Shown here: positions 38,424-47,574 of the stretch, one piece after another
How positions within the stretch are numbered: the stretch's first letter is position 1
Layout: each line of letters opens with the position of its first letter
Origin: Legionella sp.
GTDB taxonomy: Bacteria; Pseudomonadota; Gammaproteobacteria; Legionellales; Legionellaceae
NCBI GenBank assembly: GCA_013697625.1
Contig: JACCWN010000086.1
Coordinates: 1-62,416, forward strand
DNA length: 62,416 bases
Reading direction: 5' to 3'
Position numbers and translations under genes: made by a program
The notes under the pieces: generated by a model
Database searches by the model: none
Told to the model about the DNA's origin: nothing
The model's input: only the letters and a program-made list of their open reading frames with translations

Positions 38424-39488
38424 TTGAAAAAAGTTGCACTTTTTATTTTGGCCTATGTTATTTCATTGGACATCCAGGCCACAGACATCATCGATGTATA
38501 TGGTACAGATCCCATAAAAACCAAAGACCTGCTATCCAGATATGGCACAGAAGTAGCCTTGTATTCAGCACAAAGTTTTAATCTCACCAAAGATTCAGAA
38601 TCTAAAGATGCTCAACATCAAAAAGCCTTAGAAACCCTTTTTAAGCACAGAACACAGTTGTTAGATCAAATTAAAAAGCAGTATGGTTTTGCTTTTGTGA
38701 ACTTCGATACCATTTATTATCCTGCTGACAAAAAGGTGTACACAACTATTGAAGTCGTTGAAAAAGAAAACACATCACGTTTACGATTTATTACCAAAGA
38801 GACAAAGCCCGAAGCCCAAGCACCCAAACAGGATTTGGTGGAAGAAATGATTCAATATCAGTCTGATTGGGCCAAGGTTATGGTATCAGGATACAACAAA
38901 CAAGAAACTGAGTGCCCCGTGTTTCATTGTTTTCCAGGATTTAGCCACCCCAGTTTACAAAAACGCTTTACTTTATTTACCGAAAATGTAGGGAAAGACA
39001 AAGAAAAAGAGCTGATATTACAGACTTTAAAACAAGAGTCCAATGCTGAACGACGGACCGCAGCGGCATTTTTAATGGGGCATTTTAAAGATCCAACTAA
39101 AATTATCTCCCTCTTAACACAATATGTCATGGATTCTGACTCAGGGTTACGAAATGCTGCAATGAGGGTTATTAATGAGACCATGAACAAAGCCCATATC
39201 CATGAGATCAACCCCTTACCTTTTTTAAGTCTTTTGGACTCTCCTTATGATACAGATAGAAATAAGGCCTTATTGATACTTATCAATGCAGCAAATGAAA
39301 AAAAATCCCGTGAACTGATAATACAGCATGGGAAAGCTAGCCTCATCTCATTGTTAAGGTTAAAACAACCAAATAACCATAAAGACAGTTATACACTTTT
39401 GAAGAAAATAAGTGGCAAAGATTTAGGAGAAAATAATTATGCTTCCTGGAAACAATGGATTTTAGAAAAGAATAATGAAAAAAAATAG
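38424..39488 (+). CDS. Secreted HEAT-repeat protein of the RiPP operon
   Basis: A 354-residue protein. The start is TTG 38424, with GGAG overlapping the ligase stop. It has a signal peptide (KKVALFILAYVISLDIQA), a first domain of about 165 residues without recognisable family, and a C-terminal half made of HEAT-like helical repeats (RRTAAAFLMGHFKDPTKIIS, RNAAMRVINETMN, DRNKALLILINAA). It should be periplasmic or outer-membrane associated. The tight spacing to the ligase gene suggests a shared task, such as binding the exported peptide. That is inference. Confidence 0.75.
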   Translation: MKKVALFILAYVISLDIQATDIIDVYGTDPIKTKDLLSRYGTEVALYSAQSFNLTKDSESKDAQHQKALETLFKHRTQLLDQIKKQYGFAFVNFDTIYYPADKKVYTTIEVVEKENTSRLRFITKETKPEAQAPKQDLVEEMIQYQSDWAKVMVSGYNKQETECPVFHCFPGFSHPSLQKRFTLFTENVGKDKEKELILQTLKQESNAERRTAAAFLMGHFKDPTKIISLLTQYVMDSDSGLRNAAMRVINETMNKAHIHEINPLPFLSLLDSPYDTDRNKALLILINAANEKKSRELIIQHGKASLISLLRLKQPNNHKDSYTLLKKISGKDLGENNYASWKQWILEKNNEKK

Positions 39489-39657
39489 GAACAAACAACA
39501 GTTACTCTTATTTGTTCATTTGCTAAGGATGTGCATGACTAAGCGCATCAAGTCAGTTATTACAAACAGAAAAGAACAGACGCCTTATTTAGAGCAAATA
39601 TATTTTTTTATTAATGATCCACATGCCTCATTTTCAGATATCATGCAACCTCTTTAA
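39475..39657 (+). CDS. Possible small basic ORF in the RiPP operon
   Basis: A 60-residue frame begins inside the end of the HEAT gene (ATG 39475, overlap 14 bases) and ends 18 bases before the next gene. The first half is basic and partly hydrophobic (KQQLLLFVHLLRMCM), the second acidic. No family recognised. It fills the only gap in the run of co-directional genes, which is the main reason to list it. Confidence 0.3.
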   Translation: MKKNRNKQQLLLFVHLLRMCMTKRIKSVITNRKEQTPYLEQIYFFINDPHASFSDIMQPL

Positions 39658-39675
39658 ACAACCTGGAGATTGATA

Positions 39676-40668
39676 ATGCCTTGGAAAAAAATTGACATGG
39701 GGAACCCAGATTTATTAAATTATACACAAACAGAAAAAAACACCTTAGTACAAGATATTGTATTGATAAGAGAGTCTGCAAATTCGATGAGGTTGAATGT
39801 TTACTTTAGGGATGAGGTTCGTGCCAGAGCCCTTATTGTATCCTTAGGTGTTACTTCTCATTGTCAAGTGACCCTACAATATGAAGGTTCCTATATAAAT
39901 TTTCACTCCAATACTCCAAATGATTATGTCAATTTTTTAAAAGTTCTCTTACAGGAAGAACGTCATCACCTGAGGGAAATTCTTCCGACACTTTGCGAGC
40001 ATTTAACAATCCCTCTGCGTTCTATAATACCTACTATAGAAGATTTAAAAGCAATGCCCCTAACTGAGGCCATATCCCTAGCATTAAAAGATCAAGAAGC
40101 TGGTGGTTTTGATTTAGTGTATGAACTATTGTGCTATTATAAAGAACTCAGCCTAAGCTACACGGCAAAACAATTGGAAGAACTTGGAGTATCTAATACA
40201 GTACTAATGAATTTAGCCAATTCCCTATCTCCTATAAACCCTCATTATCGATTAGAACAAGATATCTGCTTTTAGATACTTCTGCTTGCTTCCCCAGTAG
40301 AAGACGCCCCTTCATTAGATGAAGAAGAGGCCTATATAACTCAATTGGTAACCAAATTTAGACAAGCATTCCAAGGCAGCAATCAAAGAATAATAGATTT
40401 ATTGTACCATCAGCTTTGTGGTTTTTCATTAGACCAACCTGTAAACGGGAATATCATAAACCGGAATATTAAGGGCGACCTCGATACGCTTATCATGCTT
40501 GCCAGTAGCATGCGTAAATTACAACCTAAAAAAGCGCAAAGTCATCAATGCGATTCACGGATATCTCAATACCCTAATTTAAGTTTTTATCAACCAACTG
40601 AAGATCAAGAAAGTAAACAAGCATCATCTTTAAGTTCAAGTTCAACTTCGACTGAATTAAAACTATAA
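39676..40668 (+). pseudogene. Unknown protein with in-frame amber stop
   Basis: An ATG at 39676 with GGAG upstream opens 200 codons that end in TAG at 40273-40275. The same frame then continues without another stop to 40668 (PVEDAPSLDEEEAYITQLVTK and on). Together they would make a 330-residue protein ending in a Ser/Thr-rich acidic tail (SSLSSSSTSTELKL), which resembles Dot/Icm secretion signals. The first part (MPWKKIDMGNPDLLNYTQTE) matches no family I know. It follows the RiPP genes on the same strand. It may be a nonsense mutant, an amber-suppressed gene or an assembly error. Confidence 0.55.
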
Positions 40669-40848
40669 TGATGCCTGGGTGTGCTTAGCTGTATAATGGA
40701 TCCCTGTTACCGTTTAAAGGGTATTAAAACCCAAGAAATACATGTACTGGTCTAACTAGATTAGTGGCAACATTAGTTAAGCAAAGCAAATCCTCACGGA
40801 ACAACTGAGAAAGAGATTCCGGACATTAAGCTCGACAAGTCGTGCTGA

Positions 40849-40990
40849 ATTCCGGGATGACAATCATAGAAAATGTATTAGAATAGTGGCGAATAAAGTA
40901 AACCTTATTTGGCCTAAAAGGCTCTACATAAAGGTTGAAAGTTCAGGTGCAAATCTTTAAATACCACTTTCATAATTGTCATCCCGGAAT
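40849..40990. repeat. REP-like inverted repeat pair
   Basis: ATTCCGGGATGACAAT (40849-40864) and its exact reverse complement at 40975-40990 enclose about 110 bases. The gap between 40669 and 41156 has no gene; the rest is AT-rich or imperfectly palindromic. Confidence 0.8.
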
Positions 40991-41078
40991 TTAGGGCGAC
41001 TAAGCGAGCCTGTTACCCAAAATGATGAGGCGCATGCCTCATTCCGTGGTTGAGTTAAGCTAACAAACTACTCTGATC

Positions 41079-41111
41079 TTAATAGCCTATTCTAATTGAA
41101 TAGGCTATTAA
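41079..41111. terminator. Strong hairpin between convergent genes
   Basis: AATAGCCTATTC, a 5-base loop and GAATAGGCTATT form a perfect 12-bp stem, extended by two A-T pairs. It lies 46 bases past the end of the kynureninase gene and downstream of the plus-strand RiPP region, so it may stop transcription from both sides. Only a weak T-run follows on the plus strand. Confidence 0.6.
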
Positions 41112-41156
41112 TTATTGTTTTACATCCTCTTTCATCTATTTTGTTTAAAAGAGTAA

Positions 41157-42815
41157 CTATAGTTTTGCCTGTATTGGTTGTTGTGCACTGGTCTCATTGG
41201 CACTGACTGGATTTGCAGATCTATGTAGAAATGAAAATATTCTAAAGTTCTCAGCACATTTTACAGCCGGTGTTTTATTTACAACTGCTTGTTTTGCAAG
41301 CATCTGATGGACTACTTCTGTCAATCTACACACCACATTATGAATATCAAAAAAGGATATATAGCATTGTGCTGTTAGGCGAATGTTTTTAGGAGGACGT
41401 ATGTCACTGTCAAACCGACCCAATGGGCTTTCTTCTTTTAACAGGTTTTCAATGGGTTTGACATCAAGCAGCCCCTTAATCTGAAATACAATCATGGCAC
41501 CGCGCTTTTCAGCATCTTCTGGTGTAATAAATTTGATTTTGTCGCCTAATTTGTATTTAAGCAATGCGATCATATATCGGGTTAAACATTCTGATTTTGA
41601 CACAAGACTTTCCCATCCAACCATGTGCATGTGCTTTGCAAAAGCTTGCATTGCTGCGACTGCAATTGGAGAGGGGTTGCTACGTACGAAGGCGATGGCA
41701 CCTCTGTCACACATTTTGATACCTTCTTGATTGTCGGCATTTGTGCATGCTGTGATAGACTCTTGGTTGTCAGCTTTTTTACCATCAATGTGTTTAAAGG
41801 CCTTAGACGGATCTTCCACTGCAACCCATCCTTGAATGGGCTGATGTTTTTTTAAGTCGGCTTTGTTATTAACATATAGAAACCCACCGGTACCAGCTGA
41901 ACCAGAGGCGAATTTGTAGGCGCATCCCGCCGCGTAGGTTATGTTTAAAGATGGCAAATCTATGGGCCTATTTCCAGTCGTGTGCGCTAAATCAACACCG
42001 ACTATGATTTCATGCTCTGCGATAACATCCTTTAAGGCAGATACTATCTTATGGAGATCAAGGCGTTGCCCTGTACTGAAAACAATATGGGATAAATGTA
42101 AAAGCTGAATTTTAGCAGCATTGTTCTTTACAAAATCAATGATGTCCTGCTCTGTATAAAGTCCATAGCCATTAGGACGAATTCCAAGCATCAAGGAGTC
42201 TACAGTAGGTTCTGGAAGATCTGTAAATGGCCTAAATGCCTTATCACATCTGCGTCTATTTATTTCTCGTTTCAGAGTGGTTTCAATGATTGTTTGATCA
42301 GAGATGAATTCTTTGCCCAGAAAACAAATACTCGTTTTGCCTCGCAACCAATCCTCTAGACATGGCTCATAGAAGGTAGGAATGACTTCGCCTAGAAGGT
42401 CTGATAATCCCTTATGCGAAAAAACCACTTCACCCTCTTCGAAATTACCTAGCATAGAACGCATTGCAGCAATAGATTGTGGGTCACGATCACAACGATA
42501 CCAATCACCGCCTTCTTGACGAGTTTCGGGGAAATGGCCTTCGTGTAATTTGGCTTTTTGTAAGTCTAATACTTCGTTTATTTTTTTCCGCGTTGGTATA
42601 AAATGCGGACCCAGTGAGTGACCAGCCATTGGTGTAATTGAACCTATTTCAAACAAATGTTGCAGTGGTAATGTTTCAATAGCATCTAAATAGGCTGCAA
42701 ATTGCGCAGAAAAAATTTGCCTCTCTGGAATTTGAGAAAGCAGATGCATAAATTCAGTAGGATTATTGTCTATTCGTGCTTTTAAGAGTGTTTGCTCTAA
42801 AGTTTTATCATGCAT
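41157..42815 (-). CDS. Kynureninase-like PLP enzyme
   Basis: A 552-residue fold-type I PLP enzyme. The segment VGVDLAHTTGNRPIDLPSL, followed by CAYKFASGSAGTGG with the PLP lysine, is characteristic of kynureninase, which splits kynurenine to anthranilate and alanine. Family members have about 420 residues. This one has a 60-residue N-terminal extension, a small insert with a 12-residue imperfect tandem repeat (ADNQESITACTN, ADNQEGIKMCDR) and a 50-residue C-terminal tail (SANETSAQQPIQAKL). No other tryptophan-pathway genes are near, so the substrate may differ. ATG 42815 has GAGAGG upstream. Divergent from a LysR regulator. Confidence 0.8.
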   Translation of the reverse strand: MHDKTLEQTLLKARIDNNPTEFMHLLSQIPERQIFSAQFAAYLDAIETLPLQHLFEIGSITPMAGHSLGPHFIPTRKKINEVLDLQKAKLHEGHFPETRQEGGDWYRCDRDPQSIAAMRSMLGNFEEGEVVFSHKGLSDLLGEVIPTFYEPCLEDWLRGKTSICFLGKEFISDQTIIETTLKREINRRRCDKAFRPFTDLPEPTVDSLMLGIRPNGYGLYTEQDIIDFVKNNAAKIQLLHLSHIVFSTGQRLDLHKIVSALKDVIAEHEIIVGVDLAHTTGNRPIDLPSLNITYAAGCAYKFASGSAGTGGFLYVNNKADLKKHQPIQGWVAVEDPSKAFKHIDGKKADNQESITACTNADNQEGIKMCDRGAIAFVRSNPSPIAVAAMQAFAKHMHMVGWESLVSKSECLTRYMIALLKYKLGDKIKFITPEDAEKRGAMIVFQIKGLLDVKPIENLLKEESPLGRFDSDIRPPKNIRLTAQCYISFFDIHNVVCRLTEVVHQMLAKQAVVNKTPAVKCAENFRIFSFLHRSANPVSANETSAQQPIQAKL

Positions 42816-42936
42816 AATAACCTCTCTCATTTGTTATTTATAATTTCACAGAAAGCATCATATCATTTCTTTTTTAGATAATAAATGTTAATATTTAGCT
42901 TAAACCTATCTATTTATTAGATATGTAAGGAAAATT

Positions 42937-43845
42937 GTGAGAATTAAAGCGACACTCGATCAGTGGTTGGTGTTAAAAGCCGTGCTAGAACATGGCGGTT
43001 TTGCCCAAGCTGCTGAATATCTTCATCGCAGTCAATCTTCAGTGAGTTATGCCATTGCACAACTGCAGTCCCAGCTGGGTGTTAAAATTTTGGAAATAAA
43101 AGGGCGCAAAGCAGTTTTGACCTCTACTGGGGCTATTTTATACCATAGGGCACAAAATATATTAGATAGCGCCCATACGCTGGAAAATATTGCCAAAGGA
43201 ATACAAGGCGGGTGGCCCACAGAGCTCACCATAGTTGTTGATGATCCTTTTCCACGGGAGGTCTTGACTCATGCTCTATCAGCATTCACTAAAGTTACAC
43301 AAACACGCGTGCAAATATATGAAGAGAGCCTTTCTGGGGCATTGGAATTATTAGAGCAAGGGTTAGCGGATATTGTTGTGGCTTTTACAGTTCCTAAAGG
43401 CTTTACTGAATTTTGCCAGGCAGAAATTATTCAAGTCGCGGTTGCCCATCCTGATCACCCTTTACATCACTTATCCTACCCTCTAACCCATGATGATTTA
43501 AAAGGATATTTGCAGTTGGTGATACGCGATTCTGGAAAATTTGCATCCGTTGATAAAGGTTGGCTGGAGTCGCCAAATCGCTGGACTGTTTCTAGTACCC
43601 AATTAGCGATACACCTGTTAAAAAAAGGACTTGGGTTTGCTTGGATTCCTCTAAATTATTTGACAGACCAGTCCCTAAAATCACTGCCCTTAACACCATC
43701 TCGAACACGCCGCTTTTTTTTGAATGTACTTTTTGGAAAAAAAACTCCGCCTAATCAAGCTGCCATAGCCTTTGCTGATTATTTAAATGAGGCCTTGATT
43801 ATTTATCATCAAACAATAGAAAAACAATTAGAACTTCGATTATAG
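42937..43845 (+). CDS. LysR-type transcriptional regulator
   Basis: A 302-residue regulator with the N-terminal winged HTH (QWLVLKAVLEHGGFAQAAEY, then SQSSVSYAIAQLQSQLGV) and a periplasmic-binding-like effector domain. The start is GTG with AAGGA upstream. It is divergent from the kynureninase-like gene, with 121 bases between, the classical layout of a LysR regulator and its target. It probably senses a metabolite of that enzyme. Confidence 0.92.
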   Translation: MRIKATLDQWLVLKAVLEHGGFAQAAEYLHRSQSSVSYAIAQLQSQLGVKILEIKGRKAVLTSTGAILYHRAQNILDSAHTLENIAKGIQGGWPTELTIVVDDPFPREVLTHALSAFTKVTQTRVQIYEESLSGALELLEQGLADIVVAFTVPKGFTEFCQAEIIQVAVAHPDHPLHHLSYPLTHDDLKGYLQLVIRDSGKFASVDKGWLESPNRWTVSSTQLAIHLLKKGLGFAWIPLNYLTDQSLKSLPLTPSRTRRFFLNVLFGKKTPPNQAAIAFADYLNEALIIYHQTIEKQLELRL

Positions 43846-43994
43846 TGCTTCACTCTACAAGGTTTTATGCATATCGGTTTTTACATAACCATTGCATCAT
43901 TGAAATAAGTCCAAAAAAATAATCCAGAACCTTTAAATTCATTTTTTTTATGGTGAGAACAGGGTACTATCATTCTTATTTGACTAAACGCTTT

Positions 43995-44909
43995 ATGAAC
44001 GCTATTGAAATCAAACAGCTCTATAAAACATATGATAATGGCGTTGAAGCTGTTAAGGGTATTGATTTAACTGTAAAAACAGGTGATTTTTTTGCTTTGT
44101 TGGGGGCTAATGGAGCTGGGAAGTCAACAACCATAGGATTAATCACCACACTTATTAAAAAAACTGCAGGAAGTATTTGTATAAATAATTACGATTTGGA
44201 TAAACAGCCAGACAAAGCCAAATCCTGCCTAGGTCTTGTCCCTCAAGAAGTAAACCTTAATATTTTCGAATCTTGTGAGCAAACTTTATTAAATCAGGCA
44301 GGCTATTATGGCATTAACCGTAAAAAAGCGACCATAAGGGCTGAGTCCTTATTGGACCAATTGGGCCTTTGGGAAAAAAGAAAAAGTCTTGCAAGACACC
44401 TGTCTGGAGGAATGAAGCGAAGATTAATGATAGCCCGCGCCTTGGTCCATCAGCCCAGCGTTTTAATTCTTGATGAGCCCACGGCTGGAGTTGATATTGA
44501 GATTAGGCGCAGTATGTGGAGCTTTTTGACCAATATCAATAAAAAAGGCACAACCATCATACTTACCACGCATTATCTAGAAGAGGCTGAGCAATTATGT
44601 AAACATATCGCCATTATAGATGGCGGTCAGATCATTAAAAATACTTCCATGGAATCCTTATTAAAATCTCAAAATCACCAAACTTTTGTTTTCAATATGG
44701 CATCGCCACTCCAGGTCTTACCTGATCTTAGCCCTTTTTCATATCAACTTATCAATGAGCATACCTTTGAACTGCGTATAGAAAATAACCACACATTAAA
44801 TGATGTGTTTGAAATACTTACAAAACATAAGATTAATGTTCATAGCTTGCGTAATAAAACCAACCGGTTGGAGGAACTTTTCTTGGATCTAATTAAAAAT
44901 GGCCTTTAA
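43995..44909 (+). CDS. ABC transporter ATP-binding protein, YadG-like
   Basis: A 304-residue ATPase of an ABC-2 exporter. Walker A GANGAGKST, signature HLSGGMKRRLMIARAL, Walker B VLILDEPTAGVD and the H-loop TTHYLEEAEQL are intact. The last 80 residues form a regulatory tail. ATG 43995 is taken at the family start (MNAIEIKQLYKTYDNG); an ATG at 43950 gives 15 more residues. It overlaps the permease gene by 11 bases. Confidence 0.92.
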   Translation: MNAIEIKQLYKTYDNGVEAVKGIDLTVKTGDFFALLGANGAGKSTTIGLITTLIKKTAGSICINNYDLDKQPDKAKSCLGLVPQEVNLNIFESCEQTLLNQAGYYGINRKKATIRAESLLDQLGLWEKRKSLARHLSGGMKRRLMIARALVHQPSVLILDEPTAGVDIEIRRSMWSFLTNINKKGTTIILTTHYLEEAEQLCKHIAIIDGGQIIKNTSMESLLKSQNHQTFVFNMASPLQVLPDLSPFSYQLINEHTFELRIENNHTLNDVFEILTKHKINVHSLRNKTNRLEELFLDLIKNGL

Positions 44910-45672
44910 ACAACAGTGTATTTCATTATATACCTTGGTTAGACGTGAATTGGTGCGTATGATTCGCATCAGTACTCAGGTATTCTTACCACCAGTGATC
45001 ACCACCAGTTTATACTTTCTTATCTTTGGTAGCCTGATTGGTTCGCGCATCGGTACTATTTCAGGCGTTAATTATCCTAATTTTATAACACCAGGGTTGA
45101 TTATGATGACAGTCATAGTCAATTCCTATGGCAATGTATCTTCCTCCCTTTATAGCGTCCGTTTTCAAAAAAGTATAGAAGAGATGTTGATAAGCCCCAT
45201 GCATAATAGTCTTATTTTATTAGGCTACGTCTTGGGGGGTATCTTTAGGGGAGTCATTGTGGCTTTAATGGTGTTTTTGGTCTCAAGCTTTTTCATGGAC
45301 ATTCATGTGTTAAGTATATCCATGTCCTTTCTTGTGGTGTTGTTAGCTTCTGCAATATTTTCTTTGGCAGGCTTTACAAATGGTATGCTAGCCGGTGATT
45401 TTGACGAAATAATGCTCGTTCCTACCTTTGTATTAACCCCGCTCACCTACTTAGGTGGTGTGTTTTATAGCATCAGTATGTTACCACCTTTTTGGCAAAA
45501 AATGTCTTTGCTAAACCCTGTCTTATACATGGTTAATGCATTAAGGCATGCCATGATTGGTCAAATAGAAGTGAATATGACCATCGCTATGACCGTTATA
45601 ATCAGCATGTTGGTTTTTTTAATAGCTTTGAATTTGATATTGATGAAAAAAGGCGTGGGGTTAAGAGAGTAA
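44899..45672 (+). CDS. ABC-2 type permease, YadH-like
   Basis: A 257-residue inner-membrane protein with six helices and the ABC-2 signature (NPVLYMVNALRHAMIG). It forms an exporter with the preceding ATPase; relatives export drugs, polysaccharides or unknown substrates. Its stop codon TAA (45670-45672) is the first three bases of a MITE, so the original C-terminus may have been different by a few residues. Confidence 0.9.
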   Translation: MAFKQQCISLYTLVRRELVRMIRISTQVFLPPVITTSLYFLIFGSLIGSRIGTISGVNYPNFITPGLIMMTVIVNSYGNVSSSLYSVRFQKSIEEMLISPMHNSLILLGYVLGGIFRGVIVALMVFLVSSFFMDIHVLSISMSFLVVLLASAIFSLAGFTNGMLAGDFDEIMLVPTFVLTPLTYLGGVFYSISMLPPFWQKMSLLNPVLYMVNALRHAMIGQIEVNMTIAMTVIISMLVFLIALNLILMKKGVGLRE

Positions 45673-45819
45673 TTAGTCGCGGCGTGAAACACTTTTTACC
45701 TATTGTTCGACGTCCCGCGGGATTCAGGGATCACGCTCTGGCAATAGATCTCGCGACCGCGAACCAGCCGATGTGAGGTCGGAACTGGGTAAAAATCAAT
45801 AAGGCGCCAGCGACTAATT
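45670..45819. mobile_element. TAATTAGTCGC-type MITE, copy B
   Basis: A 150-bp element whose ends, TAATTAGTCGC and GCGCCAGCGACTAATT, and core (ATCACGCTCTGGCAATAGATC) correspond to copy A at 23961-24127. It fills the whole gap between the ABC permease and htpX. It has no coding capacity and must depend on a transposase elsewhere. Confidence 0.8.
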
Positions 45820-45826
45820 GAAGGCA

Positions 45827-46852
45827 TCAAGACGATTTGCGTTTGAAACCCAAAGCTTCCAAACGATTCATCACCGAAGGATGGGTTGAGAATGCAGAGG
45901 TGAGTGATTTTACGGGATCAATGTCTGTAGGATCAAACAAATAAGAGGCTTGTCTTACCTCTTCATGAGGCGTAGCACCATAGGCTTGTGTATATTGCTC
46001 AGCATTTTTTGTATGATCATCGCTGATTTTTAATAATGCCCGGGCCATGGGCTCGTTGTCTCGCATTAATTCCACACATCCCGCATCGGCCATGTACTCA
46101 CGTGTGCGACTTAAAAAGAGTGTTAATAGGATTGTAATGATAGGTAACACCCAGCGCAACACTGTAATGATTAATAGAAGACGATTGTCCCCTTTGTTAT
46201 CACGTTTGAACATCAAGGTATAAAATAATACATCTACGACAATCAATAAAATATTGCTTAATACAGCCACCATTAAGGTCAATTTAATGTCAAAATGCCG
46301 AATATGGCTTAACTCATGTGCCATCACTGCTTGCATCTCAGCCCTATCCAATTTTTCCATAAGACCCCGAGTGATGGCTACCATAGCAGAGCGCTCACTG
46401 TAACCGCTGGCAAAGGCATTCATATACTCCGCTTCAATGATAAATACCCTGGGCATATACTGCAATCCCGAGGCCACTTTCATTTCTTCAACCACATTGT
46501 ATAATTGTCTTTCCTGTAAACTTTGGGACGTTTCTGGTGTAATTTCGTGATATTCTGTACCCATTAACATGATTTTGTCGTACAGAGCATAAGTTATCCA
46601 TAAAGATATCAAAGCAAATCCTGCAAGTAAGAGACTTGCAAAAGGCACTACTTTTAAAGTCATGACAGCATAAAAACAAGTTCCTAATGGAACCTGTGGA
46701 TACATACTATGCAATACAAGAGAATCAATGATTATGCCTATGCAGACATATATAAAAATAAAACTACCTATGACGAAATTTGTCTTGCGCTTATTAGCCC
46801 TGATTTGTTCTCGCCAATCGGTTGTGACTGCATGATAGTCTTGCAAGCTCAT
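45827..46852 (-). CDS. HtpX-like M48 membrane metalloprotease
   Basis: A 341-residue inner-membrane protease. It has two N-terminal helices, the zinc site VMAHELSHIRHFD (HExxH), two more helices and the third ligand region REYMADAGCVEL. It degrades misfolded membrane proteins. The arrangement lemA-htpX with 10 bases between is common. Slightly longer than E. coli HtpX (293). Confidence 0.9.
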   Translation of the reverse strand: MSLQDYHAVTTDWREQIRANKRKTNFVIGSFIFIYVCIGIIIDSLVLHSMYPQVPLGTCFYAVMTLKVVPFASLLLAGFALISLWITYALYDKIMLMGTEYHEITPETSQSLQERQLYNVVEEMKVASGLQYMPRVFIIEAEYMNAFASGYSERSAMVAITRGLMEKLDRAEMQAVMAHELSHIRHFDIKLTLMVAVLSNILLIVVDVLFYTLMFKRDNKGDNRLLLIITVLRWVLPIITILLTLFLSRTREYMADAGCVELMRDNEPMARALLKISDDHTKNAEQYTQAYGATPHEEVRQASYLFDPTDIDPVKSLTSAFSTHPSVMNRLEALGFKRKSS

Positions 46853-46862
46853 AGTCTAGGAC

Positions 46863-47444
46863 TCAAAATTTAACTTTATAGTCTTCCATGGCCTGGGTTT
46901 GGCCTTCTGGTAGACCCCAATATTCAAATTGCTTGTCTAGAGCAGAAGCAAAAAAAGCCACGATCATGGATTCAAAAAATGACTTTTTCTTAGCATTATA
47001 ACGCTCTATTCCATCATTGTAGGCTTGCTTTGAATAAGCCAATTTATTTTCAGTATTGACTATCTCTTCTTGTAATTGTATGACATTTTGATTTGCTTTT
47101 AAGTCAGGATATTGCTCAAAAACCACGTTTAAATTGGATGCGATTTGAGAAATACCATTTTCCGCGGCTATTCTGGTTTTCTCATCCCCGACTTCCTTAG
47201 CAGCTTGCGCTTGATTACGAAGAGCAACCACATCTTTTAAAGTGGTTTTTTCATAGTCCATATACTTATTGACGGTTTCAATTAAGGATTCGAAGATCTT
47301 AAAGCGTCGATCGAGCTGGATATCAATCTGTTTTTTGTTGTTGTATATGGTTTCTATTAAAGCAATCAAGCTATTATAAATACCTATTCCCCATAAAAAC
47401 AAAAGCACCAGTAGTATTATAATGACAAGGAAAATTGTTTTCAT
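46863..47444 (-). CDS. lemA: LemA family protein
   Basis: A 193-residue protein with one N-terminal helix and a long helical periplasmic or cytoplasmic domain (IYNSLIALIETIYNNKKQID, DRRFKIFESLIETVNKYMDYE, YNDGIERYNAKKKSF). It matches LemA in length. Its function is unclear, but it often pairs with HtpX, as here. AAAGGA precedes the ATG. Confidence 0.92.
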   Translation of the reverse strand: MKTIFLVIIILLVLLFLWGIGIYNSLIALIETIYNNKKQIDIQLDRRFKIFESLIETVNKYMDYEKTTLKDVVALRNQAQAAKEVGDEKTRIAAENGISQIASNLNVVFEQYPDLKANQNVIQLQEEIVNTENKLAYSKQAYNDGIERYNAKKKSFFESMIVAFFASALDKQFEYWGLPEGQTQAMEDYKVKF

Positions 47445-47574
47445 TGGTCTATCCTTTTAAATGAATTACTAATAATTATATACTTTTTAAACTAAAAGTG
47501 CAGGAATAGTGCTTATTTAATTTAATGTATCTTGCACAACCACATGCGATTTGTGCCGTCATCCCGTAAAGACC

